Shown: one piece after another, positions 1 to 11,474 of the stretch
How the letters are laid out: the number at the start of each line of letters is the position of its first letter
Numbering within the stretch: position 1 is the stretch's first letter
Origin: Oasisia sp. SBJ-2009
Lineage: Eukaryota > Annelida > Polychaeta > Sabellida > Siboglinidae
Direction: 5' to 3'
Assembly (NCBI GenBank): GCA_964017155.1
Contig: OZ024861.1
Location: 50,501,513 to 50,565,512 of the forward strand
Length of the DNA stretch: 64,000 bases
Translations under genes and position numbers: made by a program
The notes under the pieces: model-generated
Told to the model about the DNA's origin: nothing
The model's input: the letters and a program-made list of their open reading frames with translations, nothing else
The model's database searches: none

Positions 1-2767
1 TACCTCAAGAATCTGTGATGATGCACATGTGGTGTGCCCAAGAATGTTTAGACTGGCAATATTTTGGTCCTGAGTCAGATAATAGTCATAGTACTGTTTT
101 TTTTTGGGGGGGGGAGGAATATCAATTGATAATTGTTTCTGCTACTTTCTCAAGAGGGATGCACAGTAGTCTAGCTGTAGTGAATGTAGTTCCCAAGTGA
201 AGGTGTTCACAGGAGTGATATTTCAGTTTGATGATATTTGCAGTTCGGGCAGTGACCAGTTTGTGCTTTGCACAGATCTTGTATTCATAAACAAATAAAC
301 CAGTTGAATTTTTTTTTCTTTAAATGCTGTTTATTGTTCTTTATACATTAAGACACATTTAAGCCATCAAAATAATATATTGGTTTATAAAAAAAACAGT
401 AACAGTCACTAGTAATTGACACTTCACTGTATCAGTCATGTGTAAATGTTACTGTGACAGATTCTCCAGGTATGGATCTTTATTTTAAAACCATCTATAT
501 ATGTTTACATGAATTAATGTAATTATTATCACATTATAGCATTTAACATACTACTTTTACATTAAATTTGTTCTTTTGATTGTCCGGGATATTTTTAGGA
601 TAGCTTTGCAATCCGATGCCCTCCTTTATGTGGTTCAGTCAGCACGTGACAGAAAAGGATTTCCGTAGTATTTGTGTTGTTATCAATAGCGCCCTGTTTG
701 ATACACATCAGGAAGTTCCCGTAAAAGGTGTTGCCATGCCATACATGTGGTAGGTATCTATGTGGGGTTAAAAAGGGGCTTTTTTTGGCTCATCCGTGAG
801 TCAGTACGACTGACCCGTCTGCCTCTCACACAACTTGTTTAAACTCGGTGCTGTTGTTGTCGTGTACAAATGTATTTTCGTTTTTAGGGAGCTCGTGAAA
901 CTTAAACCAAGGTATGCTAATGAAGTTAAGGCGTGTTTTGCACTAGCAACTTTGCTCACATCAGGTGTAAGAGCACTTTAACTTTAACAGTTTGTTTGAC
1001 TGACGTTTTGGTAGCACCTTTGATGCCGGTAGAACCTGACTAAGTTCCTGTGTGTTCTGTTCCCTCCAGGAAACGCGGGCTGTGGCCCAGGATGGTCCTA
1101 GGGTATGTGGCCCAAAATCTTGGGTCTAGCAATTAATACCACCTAGTTAAGTGTTCGTATTTGTGCAAGTTTTTTCTAAAAAATGTTCTTTACTTCATTT
1201 TGTTCGCTAGTCATACAGTTACTGTTTGTGGTGGTTGCAGGTTTCTTGTTTATTGAAAATGTGAATGTTTCATTAGGAAAACATTGTTGAACATTTATTT
1301 CTTATAAGAAATGAAAGCATTTTGTGGGTTCCTGTGTAGTGCTGGTTCGATATTCGATATATCGAAGTATCGCGATACTTGCAAAAGTTCAATACTGATA
1401 TTTAATTATATCGCGATACTTCAATACTTTTGGTATCGAACAGCCACTGTTCGATACCGCCGATACCGCCGATACTTTCGATACTTGACATTGAGTCCAT
1501 TCGACGACGTCGATTCGAAGGCACAACATCGTTGTCGATGACGTCGTTTTTTACGGGAGCTATCACTACAGCGTTTCGCTGCCTAACTTGACTTAGGCGT
1601 GGCTGTTTAAAAATAATAATTAATATATCAATATATGTGAATTGTTTTCTAAAACTTTATTGTAGAGTTAGTCTGTATAATAACTGTTTTCTGTTCGCAA
1701 TCTTAGCCTAGATCAGACTTCGCTTAGCCTTGGTTATCCAAACCAAGGTTCGCGACTCTCTCGTTTGGTGGCACTACCATGGCATCGAACCAGCATTATT
1801 CCCGTCACCAATCCCGTGTCATTTTGATGGTACAGACACAATTGTAATTATCCATAATCTTGAGAAACAAATTGTTTTGTATGTAGGTTTGTATGTCGAA
1901 AATATAGTTAACATCTGTTGCTATACTTTTGTTTTAAGCATGAACATATTACTGTTAGTAGTGTACATATTTTTATTAATCCAATAGATGTGAATTTATT
2001 TTATAAATGTATGCATAGTATATAAAACACACAACATTCCTGCTGTGCCAGGTGCTAAACCTGTCATCAAATATGTGATGTTCAGCGATATAGAGTGTAC
2101 GTCATATTCACAGTTGGCTTGACTAGAGAATGCATACTGTTGTTTGCATAGTTGGTTGAAAGAATTGACAGGTTCAACATCAGGTAATGACAGGTATCAT
2201 TGAACAAGTTCATCAAGTTGGAAGAATGTAATCAAAATAAAATTTCTTTTTACACAACTAAATAAATTTCACTCACTTCAAAGTTTTGACTTTTGAGTGC
2301 CAGTCTCAATTTGAACATCTGGTAATTTGCTAAAAAGCAATTTGAAGGTTTGTTCATTTTATGTTAAAACTCATTTGGTAGGCTGATGCTGACAGTTAAT
2401 TAGCTTAATTATTCTGCAATCCAGGTTGTGATAATTAATATAATTTGTTGAGTAGGTAGCATGGAGGGATAATGTTCAGTTGGAAGTCAGTGTTAACTTT
2501 GCCAACAAAGCACTCATTCTTAAGGATTGTCATGTAGAAGTCAGTTTGTTACTCATTCTGATGTGGGGTGGTTGTTTATGTGACAAGTTGGACACTGGGA
2601 CAATGGGTTGTATGAGTTGTCACTAATGTGGCATAGGGTGGACACTTGCATTGTTGGCTCAACACATTGCTCCTCATAACAGGTGAGATAGGGACAGGCA
2701 GGTCAGTCAGTGCACAGTGCCTCATTCATGGGCATCTCAATGATGGCTTGTGCAGGAGAATCTGTGA
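1..2767. other. Non-coding 5' flank, AT-rich
   Basis: I see no supportable gene on either strand; the ORFs are short and unlike any family I know. The only structure is a cluster of GATA/TATC palindromes (1340-1550) and an eight-base-arm hairpin ccttggtt...aaccaagg near 1725-1746. Confidence 0.5.
1342..1555. repeat. Palindrome-rich block with TATCGCGATA and GACGTCG motifs
   Basis: The palindrome tatcgcgata occurs twice (about 1368 and 1409) among many gatatcg/cgatact steps. Three nearly tandem cgatac(cgc) steps follow, then two cgacgtcg/gatgacgtcg steps. It is much richer in CpG than its surroundings. It may be an inserted element or a cluster of binding sites; I cannot tell which. Confidence 0.4.
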
Positions 2768-3670
2768 GGTCACTCGGTGCATTGTGATACTTAGTGGCTG
2801 ATGCAGTGACAGTCTGACAGTTCACTCGGTGCATTGTGATACTTAGTGGCTGATGCAGTGACAGTCTGACAGTTCACTCGGTGCATTGTGATACTTAGTG
2901 GCTGATGCAGTGACAGTCTGTCAGTTCACTTGGTGCATTGTGATACTTAGTGGCTGATGCAGTGACAGTCTGACAGTTCACTCGGTGCATTGTGATACTT
3001 AGTGGCTGATGCAGTGACAGTCTGACAGTTCACTCGGTGCATTGTGATACTTAGTGGCTGATGCAGTGACAGTCTGTCAGTTCACTTGGTGCATTGTGAT
3101 ACTTAGTGGCTGATGCAGTGACAGTCTGACAGTTCACTCGGTGCATTGTGATACTTAGTGGCTGATGCAGTGACATTCTGACAGTTCACTCGGTGCATTG
3201 TGATACTTAGTGGCTGATGCAGTGACAGTCGGACAGTTCACTCGGTGCATTGTGATACTTAGTGGCTGATGCAGTGACAGTCTGACAGTTCACTCGGTGC
3301 ATTGTGATACTTAGTGGCTGATGCAGTGACAGTCTGTCAGTTCACTCGGTGCATTGTGATACTTAGTGGCTGATGCAGGGACAGTCTGACAGTTCACTCA
3401 GTGCATTGTGATACTTAGTGGCTGATGCAGTGACAGTCTGTCAGTTCACTCGGTGCATTGTGATACTTAGTGGCTGATGCAGTGACAGTCGGACAGTTCA
3501 CTCGGTGCATTGTGATACTTAGTGGCTGATGCAGTGACAGTCTGACAGTTCACTCGGTGCATTGTGATACTTAGTGGCTGATGCAGTGACAGTCTGTCAG
3601 TTCACTCGGTGCATTGTGATACTTAGTGGCTGATGCAGGGACAGTCTGACAGTTCACTCAGTGCATTGTG
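2768..3670. repeat. Minisatellite, 52-bp unit, about 17 copies
   Basis: The period of 52 is measured between successive ttcactcggtgcattgtg copies. Units also share tacttagtggctgatgcag and differ mainly at agtctgacag/agtctgtcag/attctgacag. The pattern of variants recurs over several units, which suggests block duplication. No coding potential is seen. Confidence 0.95.
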
Positions 3671-6600
3671 CAATACTGTTGTGAATTGCTTAAGATTGAA
3701 TCGAGTTAGAAACATAGAAAAGGTAGTAAATTGACTGTCTTGTTACTGCACTGTGATTGGCATTTACACCAGTCTCACAGTGCCAGTGCAGTGCACACTT
3801 GCAGTAGTGTACCAAGACATACTAATGCTACCAGCCCCACCACTGACTCAGTGTGACAGTAGCTATGGCTAACACAGTTGCATCACTGGAGCTTTAGGAT
3901 CAGCCTAGCCCAGAACTCATTTAAATATCCCACCCACAGTTCCTGGAAGAGGCATCTGTCTCCTTGACAACAGGCAGTATCCAAGTGTCCAGGGGCTGTG
4001 TGTTTACGTCCCTTCTAGGTGAGCTGTGGCCATCTGTAGGGGTCATTCAAGGATTGTTGCATCAGCTGATAGTGTTGACTGTGGGTCATGCCAGGTCCGT
4101 GGCTAGAATTTCGCAGAATCCTCACAGGATGCTACTGTTTTACAGATAATGGGTTCAGCCGAAGACACAGGTTAAATTATATTTTCATATCGCCTGAATT
4201 TGTTCGTTAGAGTGAAATATGTTTAATGGATTTGCAGGGATTTGTGATAAGGATTAATGGGCTTAACCTTCAGTGACATTGATACATTGTTCATTTGAAC
4301 ACGTTGGAATTGTGATTAAAGCCATATTTAAATTTAATTAACTCTGTCCATTGTGAGTGAAGTGTCAGATTGACAGTGGTCTTGCCTGGCGGCTGGTCAA
4401 TGAGTGCTTATAGATTATGTTGATTGGCCACTGCTTGACTGGGCACAGCTGACCAGTGTGTATGGCCATGCATTGACCAGTGGGGGCAGTGCCTGGATAT
4501 ATGTGCTTGGCTTTGTGAAGTGATGGATTAGAGAAGTTAGCAAGTGGCCTGGGGAGTGACATAACATACTAAGGCTGGTTGCTACTTATAGAACACCTGA
4601 CATGTGACCCCAGACTAGCATCTAACTCTTTCATGCGCTAGTAAATTGTTGTAAACATCCATAGATATATCACAGTTAGATATCTGATTTGTAATCGCAC
4701 ATGCTTCCAGTCCCTTACTTACATCGGTGCAGCTACAGTATGTAGACTCTTGTTTTGAACCCTGAGCTGTCGTGTCAAACCCTGTGCAAGTTTTGTTGCG
4801 TCAGTTCACTCAGCTACGAATGACAGTAGAGGATATGCACTTTTGTGTGCAATAATTGCAGCCTGGCTGAAAACTTCCCAGAGACCTTTTACAGATGGTG
4901 CTTGATTGAAAAGGTCTGCCAGATGGCAAAATGTAAAGTGCACAGCAGTCATAAGGGTTGAATATTGCATTATATAAGAACTTACCTTTACTTTGAAAAT
5001 GAATTATCCGTCATTGGTGCATGTTGCTACCTGTCTGTGTGTGTTCTTTGTCAACTGCCAACACCTGTGTCTTGTTCTTCATGTCTGGACAAACACTTTC
5101 ATTTGTCATATCCAAATCAAGACATTTTTTTTCTGTAAAGACTTCGTTGCACATTACACATTGCCGTACTCAGTTCTAATGATGAATGACTTCATCATAC
5201 ACTTGAGTAGCTCATAACTGTCCTTGCTGAGGTGTTAATTGATCTTTTCATCTTCCTAATCCACATGGCTTCCTTTATTTACTGGGATATTCTGTTTTTC
5301 TCTTTATCAATGAATTTCACTCCATCCCAGTCTAAGATGTGGCTTTTTTGTCATCACATGGTTTGGGCTGGTTTGTTGATGATATCAATAAATCCTGAGA
5401 AATGTTCAGTAATTATTTTATTCATGTCGGCTTAGGAGTTTTTCTGTGTTTTCCCGTAATTTTTTCCATGTTTGACATGTTGCATAGTTCATCGCCTCAA
5501 CTGTCCTGATGTAAACACAGACCTCTACCTAATTAATGCAGCTGCATTACTTGCTACTTGACTGTTTCTTTATTTATTTACTTAGTCCTATACTGTCACA
5601 TCTAACCTCACAGTTAACGTTACCCTAGGACAGTCCTAAATTAGGTTTGTGAAGTAAAGTATACGTTAGCTCAGTGTACACAGGTTCCACTGTAGACATG
5701 TCAGAGCTGTTACTCTGTGGTGTTTTGGGGGCACAGAATGAAATGTTCTACACAAATGTTGTAAATGCACACACCCACCAAGGCTTCAGTGTGGGGCACA
5801 AACTACTGGTATATAAGTAAATATTTTGAAGCCTGTACACTTTTATCCTGATGCAAAATATTACTGACAGAAGATTTGAGATGTTAACTGAGTTTGAATG
5901 TTTACATTAGCAAGAAACATCACTAAACATGATAGATTGCCAGATAAAAAAATCAGAAGTTTGCTACTGGTGACTAAAGTTTGTTTATTTGATATACCAG
6001 TATATTTAAAGTTATTAAATTAATTTTAATGTGTGACAGTTTTGTTGTTTAAATGTTAACCCTATCAAAATTCATATCAAAAATTGTTCTGCCATACATA
6101 CACATTGTTTACAAAATGACAAGACATGAAACCTATACAAATAGGCCTAATGGTCCATATAACCAGCCGAGTTGTTTTAAATAGAAGGTTGAAATTAAGT
6201 TTACAATGTCACTACTGAGAGCAAGGTTAGTTAATTTTACACCAGGTGTCACTACAAACAATATTCAAAGCAAAGTTACGTAATTTTACACAAGATGTCA
6301 CTACTGGGTATTCATGGTTTTAGGGTGCAGATACAAGTTGAAATCCAATATTAAGAACCTAGGTTTAATCTAAATTGTTGATATACCGGAATGTTGATTC
6401 CAGCGTTTTATGTACTGGGCTTTGTTTATTTCTTCCTTCCAGTTAGAGGTTCCACCACAAGTCATTAACGCATTAAATCTAGGTCATTTGTGTTTACTAT
6501 TCAAACACTTAATGGGGACAGTAGGTCAGGCAATAGTTTTATGCGCAGTGGATTTAATACAACTTTGTTCCGTTGTTGAATTTTTCAGAAGAATTTTAAA

Positions 6601-6726
6601 ATGTTGATCATGAGATATAGTAACATTGAATAATATTAATAAACAATGTATAAGTCATTGAAATAAAAGAAGATTTGAGATGTGTGTCCCATTGATTACG
6701 TAAGGTCTGTGGACTTACCTGCACAG
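3671..6726. other. Non-coding flank with one SINE-tail-like piece
   Basis: No gene is supportable here. At about 4866-4990 there is a segment sharing ggctgaa-acttc, tctgccag and tatataagaacttac with pieces in introns 9, 20 and 31. The rest is AT-rich and unremarkable. Confidence 0.45.
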
Positions 6727-7225
6727 TTGACTGTCACCTGTAGGTAGCTAGCTGACTGTCACATGTAGGTAGCTAGCTGACTGTCACCTGTAGGTAGCTA
6801 GCTGACTGTCACATGTAGGTAGCTAGCTGACTGTCACCTGTAGGTAGCTAGCTGACTGTCACCTGTAGGTAGCTAGCTGACTGTCACCTGTAGGTAGCTA
6901 GCTGACTGTCACATGTAGGTAGCTAGCTGACTGTCACCTGTAGGTAGCTAGCTGACTGTCACATGTAGGTAGCTAGCTGACTGTCACATGTAGGTAGCTA
7001 GCTGACTGTCACCTGTAGGTAGCTAGCTGACTGTCACATGTAGGTAGCTAGCTGACTGTCACATGTAGGTAGCTAGCTGACTGTCACCTGTAGGTAGCTA
7101 GCTGACTGTCACCTGTAGGTAGCTAGCTGACTGTCACCTGTAGGTAGCTAGCTGACTGTCACATGTAGGTAGCTAGCTGACTGTCACATGTAGGTAGCTA
7201 GCTGACTGTCACATGTAGGTAGCTG
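6727..7225. repeat. Minisatellite, 25-bp unit, about 20 copies
   Basis: The unit is ctgactgtcacctgtaggt followed by agctag, with a c/a alternation (cacctg or cacatg). Each unit carries the self-complementary tagctagcta-type core. The period of 25 was checked at 6781 to 6806. Confidence 0.95.
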
Positions 7226-7592
7226 GCAGCTAACAGTGGCTGCTTGTGATATGCCGAAATAGACAATTGTTATGTGAAATACAGGACTGAGTCACCTTTT
7301 ACAGGTAATCTATCACTTAAATTTTATCATGCTAAACTGTTGTAGGAGTTAGCACGTTGTGATGCGTTTATTTTGGTGAAATAATTGATAAGTGAAAAGT
7401 ATAATTATGAAGGAAGATTTGAGCGCATGTTAAGCATTTGGAGATTAAAATAGCCATTGGAAGTACTATCTACATGAGAACTTCAATCATTCAATAGTTC
7501 CAGTTTTAACATTCATTCAGTCCAGATCTTTCATCTCCATCTTCACTTCTATACAGGATCACCTGTTGCTCTCACCAATGATGCAGTCCTTC

Positions 7593-7739
7593 TCAGTGCC
7601 CCACGATTGCCCTGAATCTTCTCTTCAGGAGGGTGTTGTCTGTCCAGTGTCCACTTGTCTGCTTGTGGTCATCCTGTAGTGGACAGTGCTGCAGTAGGTG
7701 GACACTGGTCATTTGGCCATTTTCACAGGAGTACATCAG
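7593..7739 (-). pseudogene. Non-LTR retrotransposon relic (reverse-transcriptase polyprotein C-terminal zinc-knuckle-like end)
   Basis: The minus strand reads YSCENGQMTSVHLLQHCPLQ then WTDNTLLKRRFRAIVGH and a stop. This resembles the C-x-C-G--QT--H-L--CP----R---W----L---L-G tail found after reverse transcriptase in many animal LINEs. One expected Cys is Ser and no RT core is visible, so it is a dead fragment. The assignment is by pattern only. Confidence 0.45.
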
Positions 7740-7851
7740 ACTGACTCATCTTCATTTTGTTGTATAGATGTAAAGTCCAGTAATAAGACTCCCTATGAAG
7801 AATGACATATTTCACTGAGACTTCCAGGAATGTAATAACTACATACATTTA

Positions 7852-8010
7852 GCCACAGTCATGTAGCCAGGCCCAGTCATGTACCCGGGCCCAGTCATGT
7901 AGCCACTAGCCAGGTCCAGTCATGTAACCAGGCCCAGTCATGTAGCCAGGCCCAGTCATGTAGCCGGGCCCAGTCATGTAGCCGGGCCCAGTCATGTAAC
8001 CAGGCTCAGT
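7852..8010. repeat. 18-bp minisatellite (left part), unit ccaggcccagtcatgtag
   Basis: There are about eight units with a few variants. The same unit resumes at 8610 after a 599-bp insert, so one array was split by an insertion. Confidence 0.9.
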
Positions 8011-8609
8011 CTAGTCTCGCTTAACCGACTGTCGTTCGGCTGCGGAACTACGCCGAGAAGACAGTCTGGCGACATTAACGGCTTTTGTTTGGGTAGCAGC
8101 CATTATCTATAAAATGCTGCCACCTCACGGACACTGCCGTAATATATATTTTTTATAAACAACTGCAAATTTGTATTTCTATTTATTTTGTGTTAATATA
8201 AGTTTAATTTTTAATAGTTTTTATAATACAGCATTATTTGATCAAAAGGTTTCCTTATTTAATTTGTATGCTATCCGTGTCGAGCTAGACAATGCTGCCA
8301 CCTCACGGATACTGGTTAATCCTGCTGTAATTCTTATTTTATAAACAACGGTAAATTTGAATTTTTACTTACTTTTGTGTTAATATAAGTTCAATGGTGA
8401 ATACTTTTCATATGATATTATTATCTTGTAAAAGTATATTGTTATTTTAATTTTTATTTCATAGTTGGCCTGAGAGCCAATCAGCGTCTCTACCCTAATC
8501 TGGGGTAAGGCTGCCCGGATGTAGAAACTTAAGCCCATTAATGTCCCAGGCGGAGTTGAGGGGGCTTAAAAGTGCTGCCACCTCACGGAGTCTGGGTAAC
8601 CGAGGCTAG
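8011..8609. mobile_element. MITE-like element with inverted termini, inserted in the 18-bp array
   Basis: The ends are CTAGTCTCGCTTAACC (left) and GGGTAACCGAGGCTAG (right), which match at 13 of 16 bases as inverted repeats. Inside, two diverged roughly 177-bp direct copies begin at 8113 and 8290, each starting atgctgccacctcacgga, and the motif recurs at 8572. There is no transposase frame. No clear target-site duplication was found. Confidence 0.6.
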
Positions 8610-8796
8610 GGCCAGTCATGTAACCAGGCCCAGTCATGTAACCAGGCCCAGTCATGTAACCAGGCCCAGTCATGTAGCCTGGCCCAGTCATGTAACCAGG
8701 CCCAGTCATGTAACCAGGCCCAGTCATGTAGCCTGGCCCAGTCATGTAACCAGGCCCAGTCATGTAACCAGGCCCAGTCATGTAACCAGGCCCAAG
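8610..8796. repeat. 18-bp minisatellite (right part)
   Basis: This continues the ccaggcccagtcatgta(a/g) array after the MITE, about ten units. Open frames on both strands here, such as repeated MTGPGY, are by-products of an 18-bp period. Confidence 0.92.
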
Positions 8797-8905
8797 GGCA
8801 GGGTGCCAGCAGCAGGGTGCCAGCAGCAGGGTGCCAGCAGCAGGGTGCCAGCAGCAGGGTGCCAGCAGCAGGGTGCCAGCAGCAGGGTGCCAGCAGCAGG
8901 GTGCA
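8797..8905. repeat. 14-bp minisatellite gggtgccagcagca, about 7 copies
   Basis: It follows the 18-bp array directly. The units are almost identical, so the expansion is recent. Confidence 0.93.
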
Positions 8906-9211
8906 GTCCAAGTTCACAAGAGCCTGTGTGCAGAATGTGAGGTGGTTGTCTTGGATTTGGGCTGAGTGGGGGGAACAAAGTACCACACGCCCAGGTGCTT
9001 TTGACCATCACGTGTTGAAATAAATTATATAAGGCTGACCATTATCACTATACAGGCAACCTTGTGTCACAGTTATCTCAGAAATGCAGCCACCTCAAAA
9101 TTAAGGTTATCCTGAGATAGACCAACTAGTTTCTGTAATGCCTAGGAAATTAATCATGTTAACAGTCACATGGCTATTCAGGTCAGTTTTTCGAGTCCCA
9201 ATAGGGAATTC

Positions 9212-9441
9212 AATAGCAAGGTTCCACTGACCCTAATAGCAAGGTTCCACTGACCCTAATAGCAAGGTTCCACTGACCCTAATAGTGAGGTTCCACTGAC
9301 CCTAATAGTGAGGTTCCACTGACCCTAATAGTGAGGTTCCGCTGACCCTAATAGTGAGGTTCCACTGACCCTAATAGTGAGGTTCCACTGACCCTAATAG
9401 GGAGGTTCCATTGACCCTAATAGTGAGGTTCCACTGACCCT
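9212..9441. repeat. 23-bp minisatellite, unit gaggttccactgaccctaatagt, about 10 copies (family also at 43903)
   Basis: The period is 23. Early units have caaggttcc and later ones gaggttcc. The reverse complement of this unit, with one or two changes, forms another array at 43903-44165, so one repeat family occurs twice in opposite orientation. Confidence 0.92.
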
Positions 9442-11033
9442 AACACAAGGGTTTACGTGAACATTTGTTTATGTGAACTTAATTCGTTGAAGTTTACATA
9501 CCACATGAGTATGCAGTGAATGTGAACATAATGACAACACTTAATTTTGATGCTATCAAATCCTGGCTTGCTGCCTGTATACAGATGTGTACTGCTGACC
9601 ATATACCGGTGTGTACAGACATCAATTATAAATACCTTCAAATTAATTCCGGTGGAACTTGGTTGTAGTATATGACAGAGGTAAAATACCCAGTAAAGCG
9701 TGTTACAAATTCTACCAAACTTTCTCACGTACATACATTGTTTTAAATATATATTTTGTATTCCCAAAAAATTATATGTGAAACAACCACAACCATTATA
9801 ATGCCATCAATGTTACAATAATTATAATTAATGCTCATAAGTAATGTTAAGTATGCTACACTGTATGAAGACACCAAGATTGTCCCGTAGATCCTGCGAA
9901 CGCACGAAGCACAGATAAAAAATATATTTCTTTTTATAATTTTGTAGACAGTAGCTTTGATATCAACATTTAGCTTGTGAAATATATCATGTAAAATAAA
10001 AAATTAATATTTGTTGTCTTGTTACTCTTGTAAGTTATTTTGTCGGATTGTCTTAAATCAACTGGTATCACTGTGTTTGTGTCGTGTTGTACACATGCTG
10101 TGCTCTGTCCACACAGTTGAACTGTAAACTGTACACAAGTTACGTAAGTCGATCTCAGTTCTCACACGTTGTTCTCACATAGATAACATCCAGGACCACT
10201 AAGATAAATAACAACATTTGCTCAGTTCGTTTTAAAAACCACCCATAAAATACATAATTAAAATGTAATTACTTGGTAATTATGACACTGAAAAATAGCT
10301 ATTTATCAACAAGATCTAATACTCAGATGGGTTTAAATTGTTGAGTGAATGACACTGACAGGTAAGTAGATGTCCCATGGCGGATGACACCTTAGAGGTG
10401 CAGGGAGAGTTAGGAGACAAGCTGGGCCTTTGTCCCTGTCAGGTGACACAGGTAGTGAGGTGACAAGGCTGAGTGCATGGTGTGACAGGGCCTGTGTCTC
10501 CTGACAGTGCATGTGCACCTGGCTGCCTGTGTAGATCTCTGTCTGGTGGTGCCAGTGTAAAAATAGCCACCCTGCCCACAGGGTACAGTAGAGAGTGGGT
10601 GTTGATCTTATTGTATATATTTGCTTACCAATTAGAAGACATGGCGGACTGTTCCGTTGGTTTCCCACGCTGTGTACATTTTGTGTTAGTCACCAGTGTG
10701 CTCTGGGGTTGGTTGTGTTACATTGGTGTTTGTTTAAGAGAAGTTTGTGACAAGCTGTTTTATTTCATTTGTGCACCAAATGTAATATTTACAAGTTATA
10801 AACTACCCGGGTATATAAACTTTGTAATGCCAACCCAATTTTTTTTTACTTTCCCTCCCCGAAGGCACTGTTGTCTTATCTCTCCTGGGTGTACTATGCA
10901 AACTCCACATCTTTATGTCTGATAGTATATACAGAACTTGCCATCCAAAGTGCATGCTTATTGTGTCTGTGGTGATATGTAGCAGCCAGTTAGTCAGTAC
11001 ATAGAATTAACCCTCCGTGGTCATCATGGATGC
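9442..11033. other. Non-coding flank, no supportable gene
   Basis: The sequence is AT-rich. The longest frame (through 10641 ATGGCGGACTGT, a good start context) encodes a Cys-rich hydrophobic stretch ending at 10922 with no family match and no clear donor, so I do not call it a gene. Confidence 0.4.
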
Positions 11034-11433
11034 ATCTGTACTTAGTCAGTAGACTTAGCGAGGCTGACGTATTCGTCACAGATGTCCCTGCGTCAAGTCA
11101 ACACAGCCCTCTGGTGACAGGCCGGCTTTGTTAAACAAATAACCGCTGACAGCCGCCTTTTTGTGAGCCCTCACCATGACATCACCCCCACCCTTCCCTG
11201 ACCTCTATCCCCAAAACAACGCCAGACATGACAGTCACGCCACGCCTGCCTTCCCCAACCAGTGTGGCGTGTTAAGTTCTAGTCGCGCATCAGTGACTAC
11301 TGCTTGGCAACTGAGTGTAATTGCCATGTGCTTTTGTCAGCAGCATGGCAGGGATTAGCGGCGGCTAGAGATAGGGACAAAAACACGGTCAGTGCCGACG
11401 TCGGCGTTTCCCCGGCATCACTGTTTCGGCACG
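11034..11433 (+). promoter_or_regulatory. Candidate promoter/5'UTR patch upstream of short first exon
   Basis: This stretch is richer in GC and CpG than the flanking AT-rich DNA, for instance around 11385-11435, and sits directly 5' of the candidate first exon at 11434. An in-frame TAG lies at 11356-11358, so the ATG at 11434 opens a new frame. I see no clear TATA box. The promoter role is inferred from position and composition only. Confidence 0.3.
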
Positions 11434-11474
11434 ATGGAAAATAACACGGTGAAAACAGTGCAGAAGATAAACAG
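11434..11474 (+). CDS. ACC: Candidate alternative first coding exon (short, soluble N-terminus)
   Basis: An ATG in strong context (A at -3, G at +4) opens 13 codons plus two bases, MENNTVKTVQKIN then AG, followed directly by GTAGGG, a usable 5' splice site. The phase (2) equals that of the long first exon. Splicing to exon 2 would give ...VQKINRSMSGVHL, which keeps the AMPK pattern (hydrophobic at -5, Arg at -3, hydrophobic at +4). It would make a soluble, ACC1-like protein without the hydrophobic N-terminus. The exon is tiny, so chance cannot be excluded; only transcript data can confirm it. Confidence 0.42.

Noticed and set aside
8566..9023. Overlapping frames such as MTGPGY and CCWHPAAGTLL repeats
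   Set aside because: Artefacts of the 18-bp and 14-bp arrays on both strands.
10473..10922. 149-codon frame with a good internal start (10641) and hydrophobic residues
   Set aside because: No family match, no clear donor in phase 2 to join exon 2, Cys-rich tail typical of translated non-coding DNA.
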